A DNA stretch of 49,447 bases from Anaeroplasmataceae bacterium (GCA_016294165.1 JAEDCM010000008.1:1-49447); one strand, 5' to 3'; shown: positions 23,518-31,957, counted from the first letter of the stretch. Program-made: numbers and translations. Notes: generated by a model not told the origin, from the letters alone.

Positions 23518-24789
23518 ATGTCAAAATTTTTAAAGTTTTTAAATTCTGGAAAGTATGTTATTTTAACTATTACCTTTGTTGGAGCATTGATTGGATTTTT
23601 ATATTCATATAGAATCTATCAGGGTAAGAATTATTATGAACAGACTTTTTCTTTTGTTTCTAGGGAAAAATTAGTTGAGCCAAATGATTTTTTTGATGAG
23701 GCAATCATTAAAAAAACACAAAAACTAGAAAAAAGTTATTTTACTGGTTCTGCAATCACAAAATATAAGTATATTGATATTGATAGTTCCAATATGAAGG
23801 TGAACTATAGTGATGGAATATATACTATAAAAGTTTATGGCAATGCCGTAACCTCAAGTGAGGTAACAAAGACTGTTGTGAAAGGTTTTATTCAGCATTT
23901 AGCAATTTTTGCCTTAGATGATAAATATTGGGATAGTGATAAAATATTAACCGGGACTAATAAAAATGGAGAATATACATACCACAGTATTTGTTATGAT
24001 GTTTTTGATTATGATTCATCAAAAATCTTTGAATACTCTGATAAAAACGCTAAGAATTTGATCCCAGTGGCTACAATTTGCTCGGCATCTGTTGCTTTAG
24101 CTTTATCATTTGTTTTTGTTTTGATTTTAGGATATAAATATCCAAATATACTAAATAAAAAGGTTGATTATGATAATGATGCTTTATTTAAAACACCATT
24201 TCATAAGAATTATTGGAAAGATGCTTCTAAAAGTTTAAAAGAGGTTCGTAACCTTGTACTTATTTCCATATTGTTAAGTATGGTGATGGTTGCTAAATTT
24301 ATTACCTTGCCTTCAGGATTTGGAAATTTAGGTATCTCATTCAGCTATTTATTCTTGTCAATTTCCTCAATGCTTTTTGGACCAATAGCTGCTTTGTTAA
24401 CAGGCTTTTTATCAGATACAATTGGATTTATTATTAAACCAAGTGGAGTGTTTTTTCCTGGATATACGTTAAGCGCAATGATTGCATGCTTTATTTATGC
24501 TATGTTCTTTTATAAAACCAAAATCAACTTTACTAAATGCTTATTAGCTAGAGTTTTTGTTAATTTTGGTGTTAATGTTTTGTTAGGGTCACTTTGGTAT
24601 AAGATGTATGCCAGTTTATCCTTTGATGCGATGTATGATTATATGTTATTCATATCTTTACCAAAAAATATTGCATATTTATTGCCTCAATCAATTGTTT
24701 TATTCATTGTTTTAAGGGTTGCAGTGCCAATTTTTAATCGAGCAGGCTATTTGGATGATGAAATTAATGAAAATGTTAGCTTATTCTAG
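23518..24789 (+). CDS. folT: FolT-like ECF transporter S component with an extra N-terminal domain
   Basis: A 423-residue membrane protein. The last 180 residues are an ECF S-component of the FolT type: a first helix (LISILLSMVMVAKFI), GPIAALLTGFLSDTIGFI, FFPGYTLSAMIACFIYAMFF and LLARVFVNFGVNVLLGSLWY. These bind folate and work with an EcfAA'T energising module not encoded here. The first 245 residues are unusual: a membrane helix (about 12-30), a soluble region of about 155 residues likely outside, and a second helix (about 188-208). Usual FolT proteins are near 170-190 residues. The THF riboswitch supports the folate call; the N-terminal half has no assigned role. Confidence 0.82.
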   Translation: MSKFLKFLNSGKYVILTITFVGALIGFLYSYRIYQGKNYYEQTFSFVSREKLVEPNDFFDEAIIKKTQKLEKSYFTGSAITKYKYIDIDSSNMKVNYSDGIYTIKVYGNAVTSSEVTKTVVKGFIQHLAIFALDDKYWDSDKILTGTNKNGEYTYHSICYDVFDYDSSKIFEYSDKNAKNLIPVATICSASVALALSFVFVLILGYKYPNILNKKVDYDNDALFKTPFHKNYWKDASKSLKEVRNLVLISILLSMVMVAKFITLPSGFGNLGISFSYLFLSISSMLFGPIAALLTGFLSDTIGFIIKPSGVFFPGYTLSAMIACFIYAMFFYKTKINFTKCLLARVFVNFGVNVLLGSLWYKMYASLSFDAMYDYMLFISLPKNIAYLLPQSIVLFIVLRVAVPIFNRAGYLDDEINENVSLF

Positions 24790-24846
24790 GAAAAATGCAT
24801 AGATTTTTTTAGAAAAAATACATATATTATTTTGGAAGGTGAAATA

Positions 24847-25314
24847 ATGTATTGTATGAAAGAATTTCGTGAGGAATATGTTGAATATTTAGTTAAGCAA
24901 GGTGATACCTTGTATAATATTGCCAAAGTGTATGGTGTTAATGTTGAGGAAATAATGCGATTAAATAGTTTAGGTAGTACAGTTATTTATCCTAATCAGG
25001 TATTATTAATACCTAATATGAAGGAGAATAATAGTAATATCTATGAGACGGTAAAAAATGATACGATTAATGTTATCTCCGATAAATCTGGAAAGATGAT
25101 TGAAGAGCTTAAGATGTATAACGATATATATGATTTAGAATTGGTTCCTGGTCAAAAAATCGTTCTTAAGGAAAAGGATAAAAAGTATTATACAGTTACC
25201 AATGGTGATACAGTTTTTACAATTGCGAAAAAAACAAATACCTCAATTGATGATTTAATTAAATATAATGAAGGCAATTGGTTGGTTCCTGGTAATAGAA
25301 TTGTTATAGGATAA
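24847..25314 (+). CDS. LysM repeat protein without signal peptide
   Basis: This 155-residue protein is made almost wholly of LysM repeats. The first (about 13-57: YLVKQGDTLYNIAKVYGV to NQVLLIP) and last (about 112-155: YTVTNGDTVFTIAKKTNT to NRIVIG) are clear; a degenerate one lies between (about 64-105). LysM domains bind peptidoglycan glycans, yet the N-terminus MYCMKEFREEY is charged and has no signal peptide or membrane helix. Signal-less LysM proteins in Bacilli are often spore-coat or cortex proteins; no sporulation gene is nearby. The ATG follows GGAAGGTG. Confidence 0.82.
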   Translation: MYCMKEFREEYVEYLVKQGDTLYNIAKVYGVNVEEIMRLNSLGSTVIYPNQVLLIPNMKENNSNIYETVKNDTINVISDKSGKMIEELKMYNDIYDLELVPGQKIVLKEKDKKYYTVTNGDTVFTIAKKTNTSIDDLIKYNEGNWLVPGNRIVIG

Positions 25315-25338
25315 GGCTTGTTTGCCTTTTCTTTTTTT
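25313..25338 (+). terminator. Terminator of the LysM gene
   Basis: AAGGC and GCCTT form a short stem around TTGTTT, followed by TTCTTTTTTT. It overlaps the LysM stop codon. Confidence 0.75.
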
Positions 25339-25371
25339 AATTAATTAGGTATAATAGGATTGGTGATAAAC

Positions 25372-26652
25372 ATGGTAAAAATAATTGGAGCTGGACTTGC
25401 TGGATGCGAAGCAGCCTGGTATTTAGCAAATAAAGGAGTTAAAGTAAAATTATATGAAATGCGACCTAAAAAAATGACTCCTGCACATAAGAGTGGTGGG
25501 TTTGCGGAACTTATTTGTTCAAATTCCTTAAGAGCATCAGGAATTGAAGTTGCTGTTGGTCTTTTAAAGGAAGAAATGAAAATGCTTGGATCAATCATTA
25601 TGGAAGCGGCACTAGCAACGAGTGTTCCTGCTGGTGGTTCTTTAGCAGTTGATCGTAGTTTGTTTAGTGAATATATTACTGAAAAGATTAGTAATCATCC
25701 AAATATTGAGGTTATAAATGAAGAGGTTACCGAAATTTTAGATGGTAAGGTTATTATTGCTTCAGGTCCACTTACAAGCGATAGCTTATCTAGCAAAATT
25801 AAAGAGATGATGGATGAAAAAGATTTTTATTTTTTTGATGCAGTAGCACCAATTATTGATGGAAATACAATCAATTATGATATTGTATATTTGAAGAGTA
25901 GATATGATAAGGGAGAGGCGGCGTATCTGAATTGCCCGATGAGCAAAGAGGAATTTGAAGCTTTTCACAATGCTTTAATTACCGCAGAGTGTGTGGAATC
26001 AAAAGAGTTTGAACTTAAAGTTTTTGAAGGATGTATGCCAGTAGAAGTTATGGCTAAAAGAGGTAAGGAAACGTTGTTATTTGGCCCTTTAAAGCCTGTT
26101 GGGTTGGAACATAATGGGAAGAGACCATACGCAGTAGTGCAGTTAAGAAAAGAAAATTCACTCGGTAGTATGTATAATCTAGTTGGATTTCAAACTCATC
26201 TAAAATGGGAAGAACAGAAGAAGATTATTCATATGATTCCGGGATTAGAAAATGCAGTTATTTTACGTTATGGTGTCATGCATAAGAATACTTATATCAA
26301 TTCACCAAAATGCTTAAATAACACATATCAATATAAGAAAAATCCAGATATTTTCTTTGCTGGCCAAATCACAGGTGTTGAGGGATATGTTGAGAGTGCG
26401 GCATCAGGATTGTATGCGGCAATTAATATGTATAAGCGTTTATGTAATGAAGAATTAGTTGTTTTTCCAACTGAGACAATGATGGGAGCAATGGCAAATT
26501 ATATTACAACGCCAAATGAAAACTTTCAACCGATGAATGCAAACTATGGAATCGTTCCTGAATTAGGATATAAGCATAGTAAAAAGGAAAGAAAGCTTTT
26601 ATATGGTAAGCGTGGATTAGAAGTGATGAAGGAGTTTATTAATAAGTTGTAG
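25372..26652 (+). CDS. trmFO: Folate-dependent tRNA (uracil-54-C5) methyltransferase TrmFO
   Basis: This FAD enzyme of 426 residues uses methylene-THF to make m5U54 in tRNA. It has the N-terminal FAD loop VKIIGAGLAGCEAAWYLA, ELICSNSLRA, the FEGCMPVEVMAKRG segment with the reactive Cys, and FAGQITGVEGYVESAASG near the end. A GGTATAATAGG box lies just upstream and GGTGAT precedes the ATG at 25372. Followed by xerC as in Bacillus (gid-codV). Its need for folate is a functional echo of the FolT gene upstream, though on a separate transcript. Confidence 0.96.
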   Translation: MVKIIGAGLAGCEAAWYLANKGVKVKLYEMRPKKMTPAHKSGGFAELICSNSLRASGIEVAVGLLKEEMKMLGSIIMEAALATSVPAGGSLAVDRSLFSEYITEKISNHPNIEVINEEVTEILDGKVIIASGPLTSDSLSSKIKEMMDEKDFYFFDAVAPIIDGNTINYDIVYLKSRYDKGEAAYLNCPMSKEEFEAFHNALITAECVESKEFELKVFEGCMPVEVMAKRGKETLLFGPLKPVGLEHNGKRPYAVVQLRKENSLGSMYNLVGFQTHLKWEEQKKIIHMIPGLENAVILRYGVMHKNTYINSPKCLNNTYQYKKNPDIFFAGQITGVEGYVESAASGLYAAINMYKRLCNEELVVFPTETMMGAMANYITTPNENFQPMNANYGIVPELGYKHSKKERKLLYGKRGLEVMKEFINKL

Positions 26653-26664
26653 GAGGTGATAATC

Positions 26665-27576
26665 TTGGAAGAAAGTATTTTACGTTTTAAGGAATATTTA
26701 GAATCAATAAAAAACTATAGTCCAAATACAGTTTTAGCATATATTGAAGATGTTTTAGATTTAAAAAAATTTGTTGATGAGTTTCAGTTAGCTTTTGATC
26801 TATGTTCATTTCAAAAAGAAAGACATGCGCGTAATTTTATTGGACATTTGGATGCTAAGGGTATTTCTAAAACTAGTATTTCCCGTAAGATTAGTTCTCT
26901 TCGAACATTTTATGATTTTTTAGTGAGTGAGGGACTTGCTAAAGAAAATCCTTTTAAGTATTTATCAATGCCAAAGGTTGATAAAAAATTACCACATGAA
27001 ATCAAGCTTGATGAGATTGAAATGATGTTTAAATCAATTAAAACGGATACACCATTAGGTATTAGAAATTATTTGATTGTGGAGCTATTATATAGCTGTG
27101 GTTTGCGTGTTAGTGAATTGTGCAGTTTAGAAATAAGGCATATTGATTTTAGTGCTAATCAATTGTTAGTTGAGCATGGTAAAGGCGCAAAGGATCGTTA
27201 TGTTCCCTTACACAATGGAGTTATTAAAGCTTTAAGAGATTATTTAACCTTGGCAAGGTCACAATTATTAGCGCATAGTGAAGATGTTAATAACCGTATT
27301 TTATTAATCAATTATAAGGGTACAAGCCTAACTCCTCGTGGAGTAAGGATCATTCTAAATAAGATTATTGATGATTGCCATGAAACCTTTAAGATTACTC
27401 CTCATATGTTAAGACATAGTTTTGCGACTCATTTACTTGATAATGGGGCAGATTTAAGGAGCGTGCAAGAACTCTTAGGACATGAAAAGCTCCAAACAAC
27501 AACAATTTACACACATGTTTCAAAGGAAAACATCAAGGAAGTATATAAATTAGCACATCCTCGTGCAAAAAAATAA
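26665..27576 (+). CDS. xerC: Tyrosine recombinase XerC
   Basis: This 303-residue recombinase resolves chromosome dimers at dif. It has an N-terminal SAM-like core-binding domain (KNYSPNTVLAYIEDV; KGISKTSISRKISSLRTFY) and a catalytic domain with Arg in YSCGLRVSEL, HMLRHSFATHL, LLGH and the nucleophile Tyr in TTIYTHV. The best start is TTG 26665, 8 bases after AGGAGG; a GTG at 26656 lies inside that site. It directly follows trmFO, classic Firmicute synteny, which argues for the housekeeping Xer rather than a mobile-element integrase. Confidence 0.92.
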   Translation: MEESILRFKEYLESIKNYSPNTVLAYIEDVLDLKKFVDEFQLAFDLCSFQKERHARNFIGHLDAKGISKTSISRKISSLRTFYDFLVSEGLAKENPFKYLSMPKVDKKLPHEIKLDEIEMMFKSIKTDTPLGIRNYLIVELLYSCGLRVSELCSLEIRHIDFSANQLLVEHGKGAKDRYVPLHNGVIKALRDYLTLARSQLLAHSEDVNNRILLINYKGTSLTPRGVRIILNKIIDDCHETFKITPHMLRHSFATHLLDNGADLRSVQELLGHEKLQTTTIYTHVSKENIKEVYKLAHPRAKK

Positions 27577-27603
27577 AATGCCTATACCGGCGTTTATTTT
27601 TTT
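27576..27603 (+). terminator. Terminator of xerC
   Basis: AAATGCC and GGCGTTT form a 7-bp stem with one U-G pair, followed by ATTTTTTT. Confidence 0.85.
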
Positions 27604-27646
27604 CATATTATATAATGTATCGAAAAGATACATAGGGGGATAAAGA

Positions 27647-27985
27647 ATGAATAAATTTGAGGATTTCAAACAATTAATTGAAGTGGATGGTACACCATAC
27701 CGTGTCAACGTTGTGAAGGATGGAAATAAACTAATTGTTTATGCATCACCATGTTGCTTACCATCAGCAGTGTTTAAGATTGCAGAGATTGTTAAAACTG
27801 AAAATTGCTGCAACGAATTTGACTTCTTTGAAGCAATGGTATTTACAGATCCTGTAGAATGTATTATTGATTGTGATTTATGTAAGATTATTAGAAGAGC
27901 ATTAGAAATATATATTGAAGATTTCTCTTTAGATTGCGACAATAATAATAGACGTGGAAATAGCTGCTGCTTCTTTGGATTCTAA
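27647..27985 (+). CDS. Unrecognised small Cys-rich cytosolic protein
   Basis: I do not recognise this 112-residue protein. It contains ten cysteines in pairs or clusters: Cys36-37 (SPCCLP), Cys54-55 (ENCCNE), a C-x3-C-x2-C motif at 72/76/79, Cys97, and Cys107-108 near the end (SCCFFGF). The N-terminal half looks like a small beta fold, with an acidic middle. There is no signal peptide or membrane segment, so metal or Fe-S binding or a thiol role is a guess. It has its own TATAAT box (27611), a TGTATC/GATACA hairpin in the leader and AGGGGGA before the ATG. Two hairpins follow. Confidence 0.75.
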   Translation: MNKFEDFKQLIEVDGTPYRVNVVKDGNKLIVYASPCCLPSAVFKIAEIVKTENCCNEFDFFEAMVFTDPVECIIDCDLCKIIRRALEIYIEDFSLDCDNNNRRGNSCCFFGF

Positions 27986-27991
27986 AAATAG

Positions 27992-28017
27992 TTTGGTAGG
28001 GATGATTCCTTACCAAA
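27992..28017 (+). repeat. Stable hairpin after the Cys-rich gene (no T run)
   Basis: TTTGGTAGGGA and TCCTTACCAAA form a stem of about 11 bp with a tiny loop, followed by ATGCCCCC rather than T's. It may protect the 3' end of the transcript or be part of a regulatory fold. Confidence 0.55.
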
Positions 28018-28029
28018 TGCCCCCACTAT

Positions 28030-28058
28030 AATACTCAAAGATTGAGTATTTTTTTTTT
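28030..28058 (+). terminator. Terminator before the M32 operon
   Basis: AATACTCA-AAGAT-TGAGTATT stem followed by a T8 run. A TGGTATAAT promoter element for the next gene follows at 28062-28070. Confidence 0.9.
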
Positions 28059-28101
28059 ATATGGTATAATAGATTTAAAGAACTTATGAGGAGGGTTTCG
28101 C

Positions 28102-29586
28102 ATGGATGAGGTATTAAAAAGTTATATGGCATATCGCACTAAAATTAATGCCTATAATTACATAGATTATTTAGTCTCATGGGACTCAGAAACTGAAGCA
28201 CCTAAGGAATGCTTTAAAGAGCGTAGTCTATATCTTGGAGTGTTATCAGAAGAACGTTATAAGATACAAGTATCTGATGAGTTCAATGCTATTGTAGATG
28301 AACTAAGCAAAAGAAATGATTTAGATGCAGATTTAGCCTATGAGGTTAGTAAAATGAAAGAAGATATCGAAAAGGTTAAAAAAATTCCGATGGACGAGTA
28401 TGTTGCTTATCAGGTTTTATTAGCTGAAAGTCAAAACATTTGGGCGCAAGCTAAAGAGGCGGATGATTTTGATATGTTTGCGCCAACTTTAGAAAAGATC
28501 ATTGAGTTTAATAAGAAATTATGTAAGTATTGGGAGACTGATGAATTAAAGGGATATGATGTATTGTTAAACGAGTATGAAAAGAATATGACTACTAAGG
28601 AATATGATGTATTCTTTAATTGTTTAAAAGAAAAATTAGTCCCTTTTGTTAAGATTGTTAGTTCCAAAAAATTAGAGTATAGCAATGCTTTAAAGGGTAA
28701 GTTTGATATTGATAAGCAAAAAGAATTTGTAAAGTATTTAATGGATGTTTTATGTTTTGATAAAAACCGTGGATTAGTTAAAGAAAGTGTTCATCCTTTC
28801 ACATCAGGATATGGGACAAATGATGTCAGATTTACAGTTCATTACTATGAGGATTTGTTGATATCAAGCATTTTTTCAGCAATTCATGAATTGGGACATT
28901 CAATTTATGAGCAGCAAGGAAATCCAAAATATAATGATACATTTTTAAGTGGCGGAGCATCAATGGCTATGCATGAATCACAATCGAGATTCTTTGAAAA
29001 CATTATCGGACGTAGTAAAGAGTTTTGGAGTATTCATTATAATAAGTTGAAGGATATTTTTAAAGAAGAATTAGTTGATGTTAGTCTTGACGATTTCTAT
29101 TTGCATATTAATGAGGTTGCTCTTCAATTTATTAGGACAGAGGCGGATGAATTAACGTATCCGTTACATATTATGCTTAGATACGATTTAGAAAAAATGA
29201 TGATTGATGGAGATTTAAAGGTTAATGAATTACCAGATAAATGGAATGAATTAACTAAACAATATTTAGGATTGGATGTTCCAAATTATTCTTTAGGAAT
29301 ACTGCAGGATGTTCATTGGTCTGGTGGATCTATTGGATATTTTCCAACTTATGCATTAGGTAGTGCATATGCTAGTCAAATATTTGCTCATATGCAAAAG
29401 GATTTTGATGTTTTAAATAATTTAGAAACAACTCAAAAAATTAATGAGTGGTTAAAAGAAAAAATACATATCTATAGTAGCTCAATGGAATCAAAGGATA
29501 TTTTTGAAAATGCCGTTGGCAGATTTGATCCAAATTATTATATTGATTATTTGATTGAAAAATATAGTAAGGTTTATAATATTTAA
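28102..29586 (+). CDS. M32 family metallocarboxypeptidase (Taq type)
   Basis: This cytosolic zinc carboxypeptidase of 494 residues carries HELGH at 262-266, the family motif HPFTSGYGTNDVRFT just before it, and ESQSRFFEN with the third ligand Glu after it. It trims C-terminal residues of peptides. The length is normal. GAGGAGGG precedes the start. It shares one base with the following Nudix gene, so it leads a four-gene operon. Confidence 0.95.
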   Translation: MDEVLKSYMAYRTKINAYNYIDYLVSWDSETEAPKECFKERSLYLGVLSEERYKIQVSDEFNAIVDELSKRNDLDADLAYEVSKMKEDIEKVKKIPMDEYVAYQVLLAESQNIWAQAKEADDFDMFAPTLEKIIEFNKKLCKYWETDELKGYDVLLNEYEKNMTTKEYDVFFNCLKEKLVPFVKIVSSKKLEYSNALKGKFDIDKQKEFVKYLMDVLCFDKNRGLVKESVHPFTSGYGTNDVRFTVHYYEDLLISSIFSAIHELGHSIYEQQGNPKYNDTFLSGGASMAMHESQSRFFENIIGRSKEFWSIHYNKLKDIFKEELVDVSLDDFYLHINEVALQFIRTEADELTYPLHIMLRYDLEKMMIDGDLKVNELPDKWNELTKQYLGLDVPNYSLGILQDVHWSGGSIGYFPTYALGSAYASQIFAHMQKDFDVLNNLETTQKINEWLKEKIHIYSSSMESKDIFENAVGRFDPNYYIDYLIEKYSKVYNI

Positions 29587-30104
29587 TGATTGAAGTTGGG
29601 GTTTTAAGGGACAACAATATCACAGATGATGTTGAAACTATAGATAGGGTAGTTGTTAGAGCAATTATTAGAAAAAAGGATAAGTATTTAATGATTTTTT
29701 CGGATACCTATGATAATTATTTCTTTCCTGGTGGTGGGTTACTACCGTATGAAAATAATATTAAGGGTTTAAAAAGAGAAGTATTAGAAGAAACAGGGAT
29801 GAAGGTTGACAGGGTGTTTAAAACCTTCGGATATATTGATGAAATAAAAAATCACAAGTTTAAGAATAATTATTTTAAGCAAAGAACATTCTATTATTTT
29901 TGCAATACTAATGGATTTGGAGTTAAGAAGCTAGAAAAGCATGAAAAGAATTATAAGGTTAAGTGGATAAGCCTTGATGATGCATTAGAAGCAAATGAAA
30001 AGGTATTAAATAAGCCACTTTTCGTTATTCGTGAAATAATGATTATTAAAAAGCTGAAGGAGGAAATTGCCAATGAGAGGTTTCGAGGTAATAAGCAAAT
30101 ATAA
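29586..30104 (+). CDS. Nudix hydrolase
   Basis: This 172-residue protein has a complete Nudix box, GGLLPYENNIKGLK followed by REVLEETGM, so it hydrolyses a nucleoside diphosphate linked to some moiety. The PGGG entry and the C-terminal helix are regular. The substrate cannot be told from sequence. Its ATG overlaps the M32 stop (TAATG), and its end overlaps the dUTPase start by 32 bases. Confidence 0.92.
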   Translation: MIEVGVLRDNNITDDVETIDRVVVRAIIRKKDKYLMIFSDTYDNYFFPGGGLLPYENNIKGLKREVLEETGMKVDRVFKTFGYIDEIKNHKFKNNYFKQRTFYYFCNTNGFGVKKLEKHEKNYKVKWISLDDALEANEKVLNKPLFVIREIMIIKKLKEEIANERFRGNKQI

Positions 30105-30513
30105 GGGTGAATATGTCAATATTCCAACTAGAAAAACTGCATCTTCTGCGGGATATGATATTGAAGTAATCAAAGATTATATAATCATGCCAAAGAGCGT
30201 TTGTTTAGTTGAAACAGGTCTTAAGGCATATATGGGCGATGATGAGGTTTTAAAGATTTATGTTAGAAGCTCACTTGCGATGAAAAAGGGAATAATGCTT
30301 GCGAATAATGTAGGAATAATCGATAGTGATTATTACAATAATCCTGATAATGAAGGTCATATTATGATTATGCTTTATAATTTTTCTAATGAAGAAGTGA
30401 TTATTAAGAAATATGATCGAGTAGCTCAAGGTATTTTTGAAAAATATTTAAAAACAGATAATGATAATTCTCTTGTTGAAAGACTTGGTGGATTTGGAAG
30501 TACAGGAAGGTAA
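30073..30513 (+). CDS. dut: dUTP diphosphatase (trimeric dUTPase)
   Basis: This 146-residue enzyme splits dUTP to dUMP and pyrophosphate, keeping uracil out of DNA. All five motifs are seen: SAGYDIEV, VRSSLAMKKGI, GIIDSDYYNN, a degenerate fourth (RVAQGIF) and the C-terminal ERLGGFGSTGR. The start at 30073 follows GGAGGA; an in-frame TTG lies 6 bases earlier. It overlaps the Nudix gene by 32 bases. Confidence 0.94.
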   Translation: MRGFEVISKYKGEYVNIPTRKTASSAGYDIEVIKDYIIMPKSVCLVETGLKAYMGDDEVLKIYVRSSLAMKKGIMLANNVGIIDSDYYNNPDNEGHIMIMLYNFSNEEVIIKKYDRVAQGIFEKYLKTDNDNSLVERLGGFGSTGR

Positions 30514-30514
30514 A

Positions 30515-30856
30515 ATGATGGATAATAGAACAATTTATGAAAATTTTATTGGTAAGATAGTTTGTGGCAAGACTGTATTCGCGATTGGTGATTGTCATCC
30601 CAGCTTTCCTGATTTGGTTTATCCGATAAATTTTGGAACTGTGGATATTTCTAACATTCAAATGGATGCCTATTTAATTGGGATTGATACACCAGTTGAG
30701 GAATTTAAAGGAAGAATAATTGCTGTTTTAAAAAGTGAGGAAAAAATAGGTGATAAATTAGTGGTTTCAATTGGTAATCGCAATTATACTGATGAGGAGA
30801 TTAAAGAATGCATTAATTTCCGCGAGAGATTTTTTGATTATGAAATAATAAGATAA
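30515..30856 (+). CDS. Inorganic pyrophosphatase-like small protein
   Basis: This 113-residue protein resembles the short Firmicute proteins annotated as inorganic pyrophosphatases: CHPSFPDLVYPINFG, the DAYLIGIDTPVEEFKGRIIA core and a C-terminal INFRERFFDYEII. Classical family I enzymes are longer (about 170) with more Asp ligands, so activity is unproven. It begins one base after the dut stop and could act on the pyrophosphate released by dUTPase and Nudix enzymes. Two start codons (30515, 30518) share AGGAAGG. Confidence 0.7.
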   Translation: MMDNRTIYENFIGKIVCGKTVFAIGDCHPSFPDLVYPINFGTVDISNIQMDAYLIGIDTPVEEFKGRIIAVLKSEEKIGDKLVVSIGNRNYTDEEIKECINFRERFFDYEIIR

Positions 30857-30878
30857 TTTATAATTATCTAAAAAACTC

Positions 30879-30907
30879 TTGCGTTTGAAAAGTATTTATG
30901 ATATATT
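30879..30907 (+). promoter_or_regulatory. Promoter of rpsB
   Basis: TTGCGT (30879-30884), a 17-base spacer and TATATT (30902-30907) with a TGA extended element. Confidence 0.65.
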
Positions 30908-30911
30908 ATAC

Positions 30912-31029
30912 AAGGTATGAATTAAAAATACACACGAGTTTGGAGTAAATAGTCAAGTGCTAAATAAATTAGTGGCTAGATACGTTGAAGAATTCGGAGG
31001 AAAAAACAAAAAAATGGAGGAAAAGAAAA
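30912..31029 (+). ncRNA. Candidate rpsB leader
   Basis: A leader of about 115 bases lies between the promoter and the rpsB start. It includes pairable stretches such as CTAAATAAATTAG and two GGAGGAAAA-like sites (31007, 31015). S2 leaders that regulate rpsB-tsf are known in several phyla; I could not match a consensus. Confidence 0.35.
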
Positions 31030-31893
31030 ATGTCAGTAGTTTCAATGAAACAATTACTAGAATCAGGTGTTCATTTCGGACACGCAACACGTAGATGGAA
31101 CCCAAAAATGAAACAATACATCTACACTTCAAGAAATGGTATTTATATCATCGATTTACAAAAAACAGCTAAACAAATCGAAGTTGCTTACAAAGCATTG
31201 TTTGATATTGTTGCTAACGGTGGTAGAGTATTATTTGTTGGTACTAAAAAACAAGCACAAGAGGCTGTTAAAGAAGAAGCAGCTCGTACAGGTCAATTCT
31301 ATGTTGATCAACGTTGGTTAGGTGGAACATTAACTAACTTCAAAACAATTCGTCGTAGAATTAAGAGATTACAAGATTTATACACTATGGAAAAAGATGG
31401 AACTTTTGAATCTCTACCTAAAAAAGAAGTTGCTCAATTAAGACATGAAATTGAAAAATTAGAAAAATTCCTAGGTGGAATTAAAGATATGAAGAAAGTG
31501 CCAGAAGCATTATTCATCGTTGATCCACGTAAAGAAAGAAATGCAATTCTAGAAGCAAGAATTTTAGGAATTCCTGTATTTGGTATTGTAGATACTAACT
31601 GTGATCCAGATGATGTAGACTATGTTATCCCAGCTAATGATGATGCTATTAGAGCTGTTAAATTAGTTGCATGGGTAATGGGTAATGCAGTTATCGAAGC
31701 ACAAGGTGGAACAGTTGAAAAATTTGAAGATGAGACAATTGATCCAGCTGAAATGGCAAAAAGCGAAGAAAAACCTGCTAAAAAACCATATGTAAAAGCT
31801 GAAAATGGTGAAAAAAAGCCAGGTGCAAGAAAAAATAATAAAGCTGAAAAAACAGCTAAACCACAAGCTGCTAAGGATACTACAGCTGAGTAA
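31030..31893 (+). CDS. rpsB: 30S ribosomal protein S2
   Basis: This 287-residue protein starts MSVVSMKQLLESGVHFGHATRRWNPKM as S2 should and has FVGTKKQAQ, DQRWLGGTLTNFKTI and FIVDPRKE. S2 joins the 30S last and bridges head and body. The C-terminal 45 or so residues are a low-complexity Lys/Ala/Glu tail not found in B. subtilis S2. The ATG at 31030 follows TGGAGG. Confidence 0.97.
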   Translation: MSVVSMKQLLESGVHFGHATRRWNPKMKQYIYTSRNGIYIIDLQKTAKQIEVAYKALFDIVANGGRVLFVGTKKQAQEAVKEEAARTGQFYVDQRWLGGTLTNFKTIRRRIKRLQDLYTMEKDGTFESLPKKEVAQLRHEIEKLEKFLGGIKDMKKVPEALFIVDPRKERNAILEARILGIPVFGIVDTNCDPDDVDYVIPANDDAIRAVKLVAWVMGNAVIEAQGGTVEKFEDETIDPAEMAKSEEKPAKKPYVKAENGEKKPGARKNNKAEKTAKPQAAKDTTAE

Positions 31894-31900
31894 TTTACAG

Positions 31901-31930
31901 TAGGGATGGAGCTTGTTCATCCCTATTTTT
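31901..31930 (+). terminator. Attenuating terminator between rpsB and tsf
   Basis: TAGGGATG and CATCCCTA form an 8-bp stem followed by TTTTT. No new promoter box is obvious before tsf, so partial readthrough probably sets the S2 to EF-Ts ratio. Confidence 0.75.
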
Positions 31931-31957
31931 TATAAAATATATATGGAGGAATTTAAA

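Noticed and set aside
30849..30869. AGATAATT/AATTATCT palindrome after the pyrophosphatase-like gene as a plus-strand terminator
   Set aside because: It is followed by A's, not T's, so it would not terminate plus-strand transcription; no minus-strand gene ends here.
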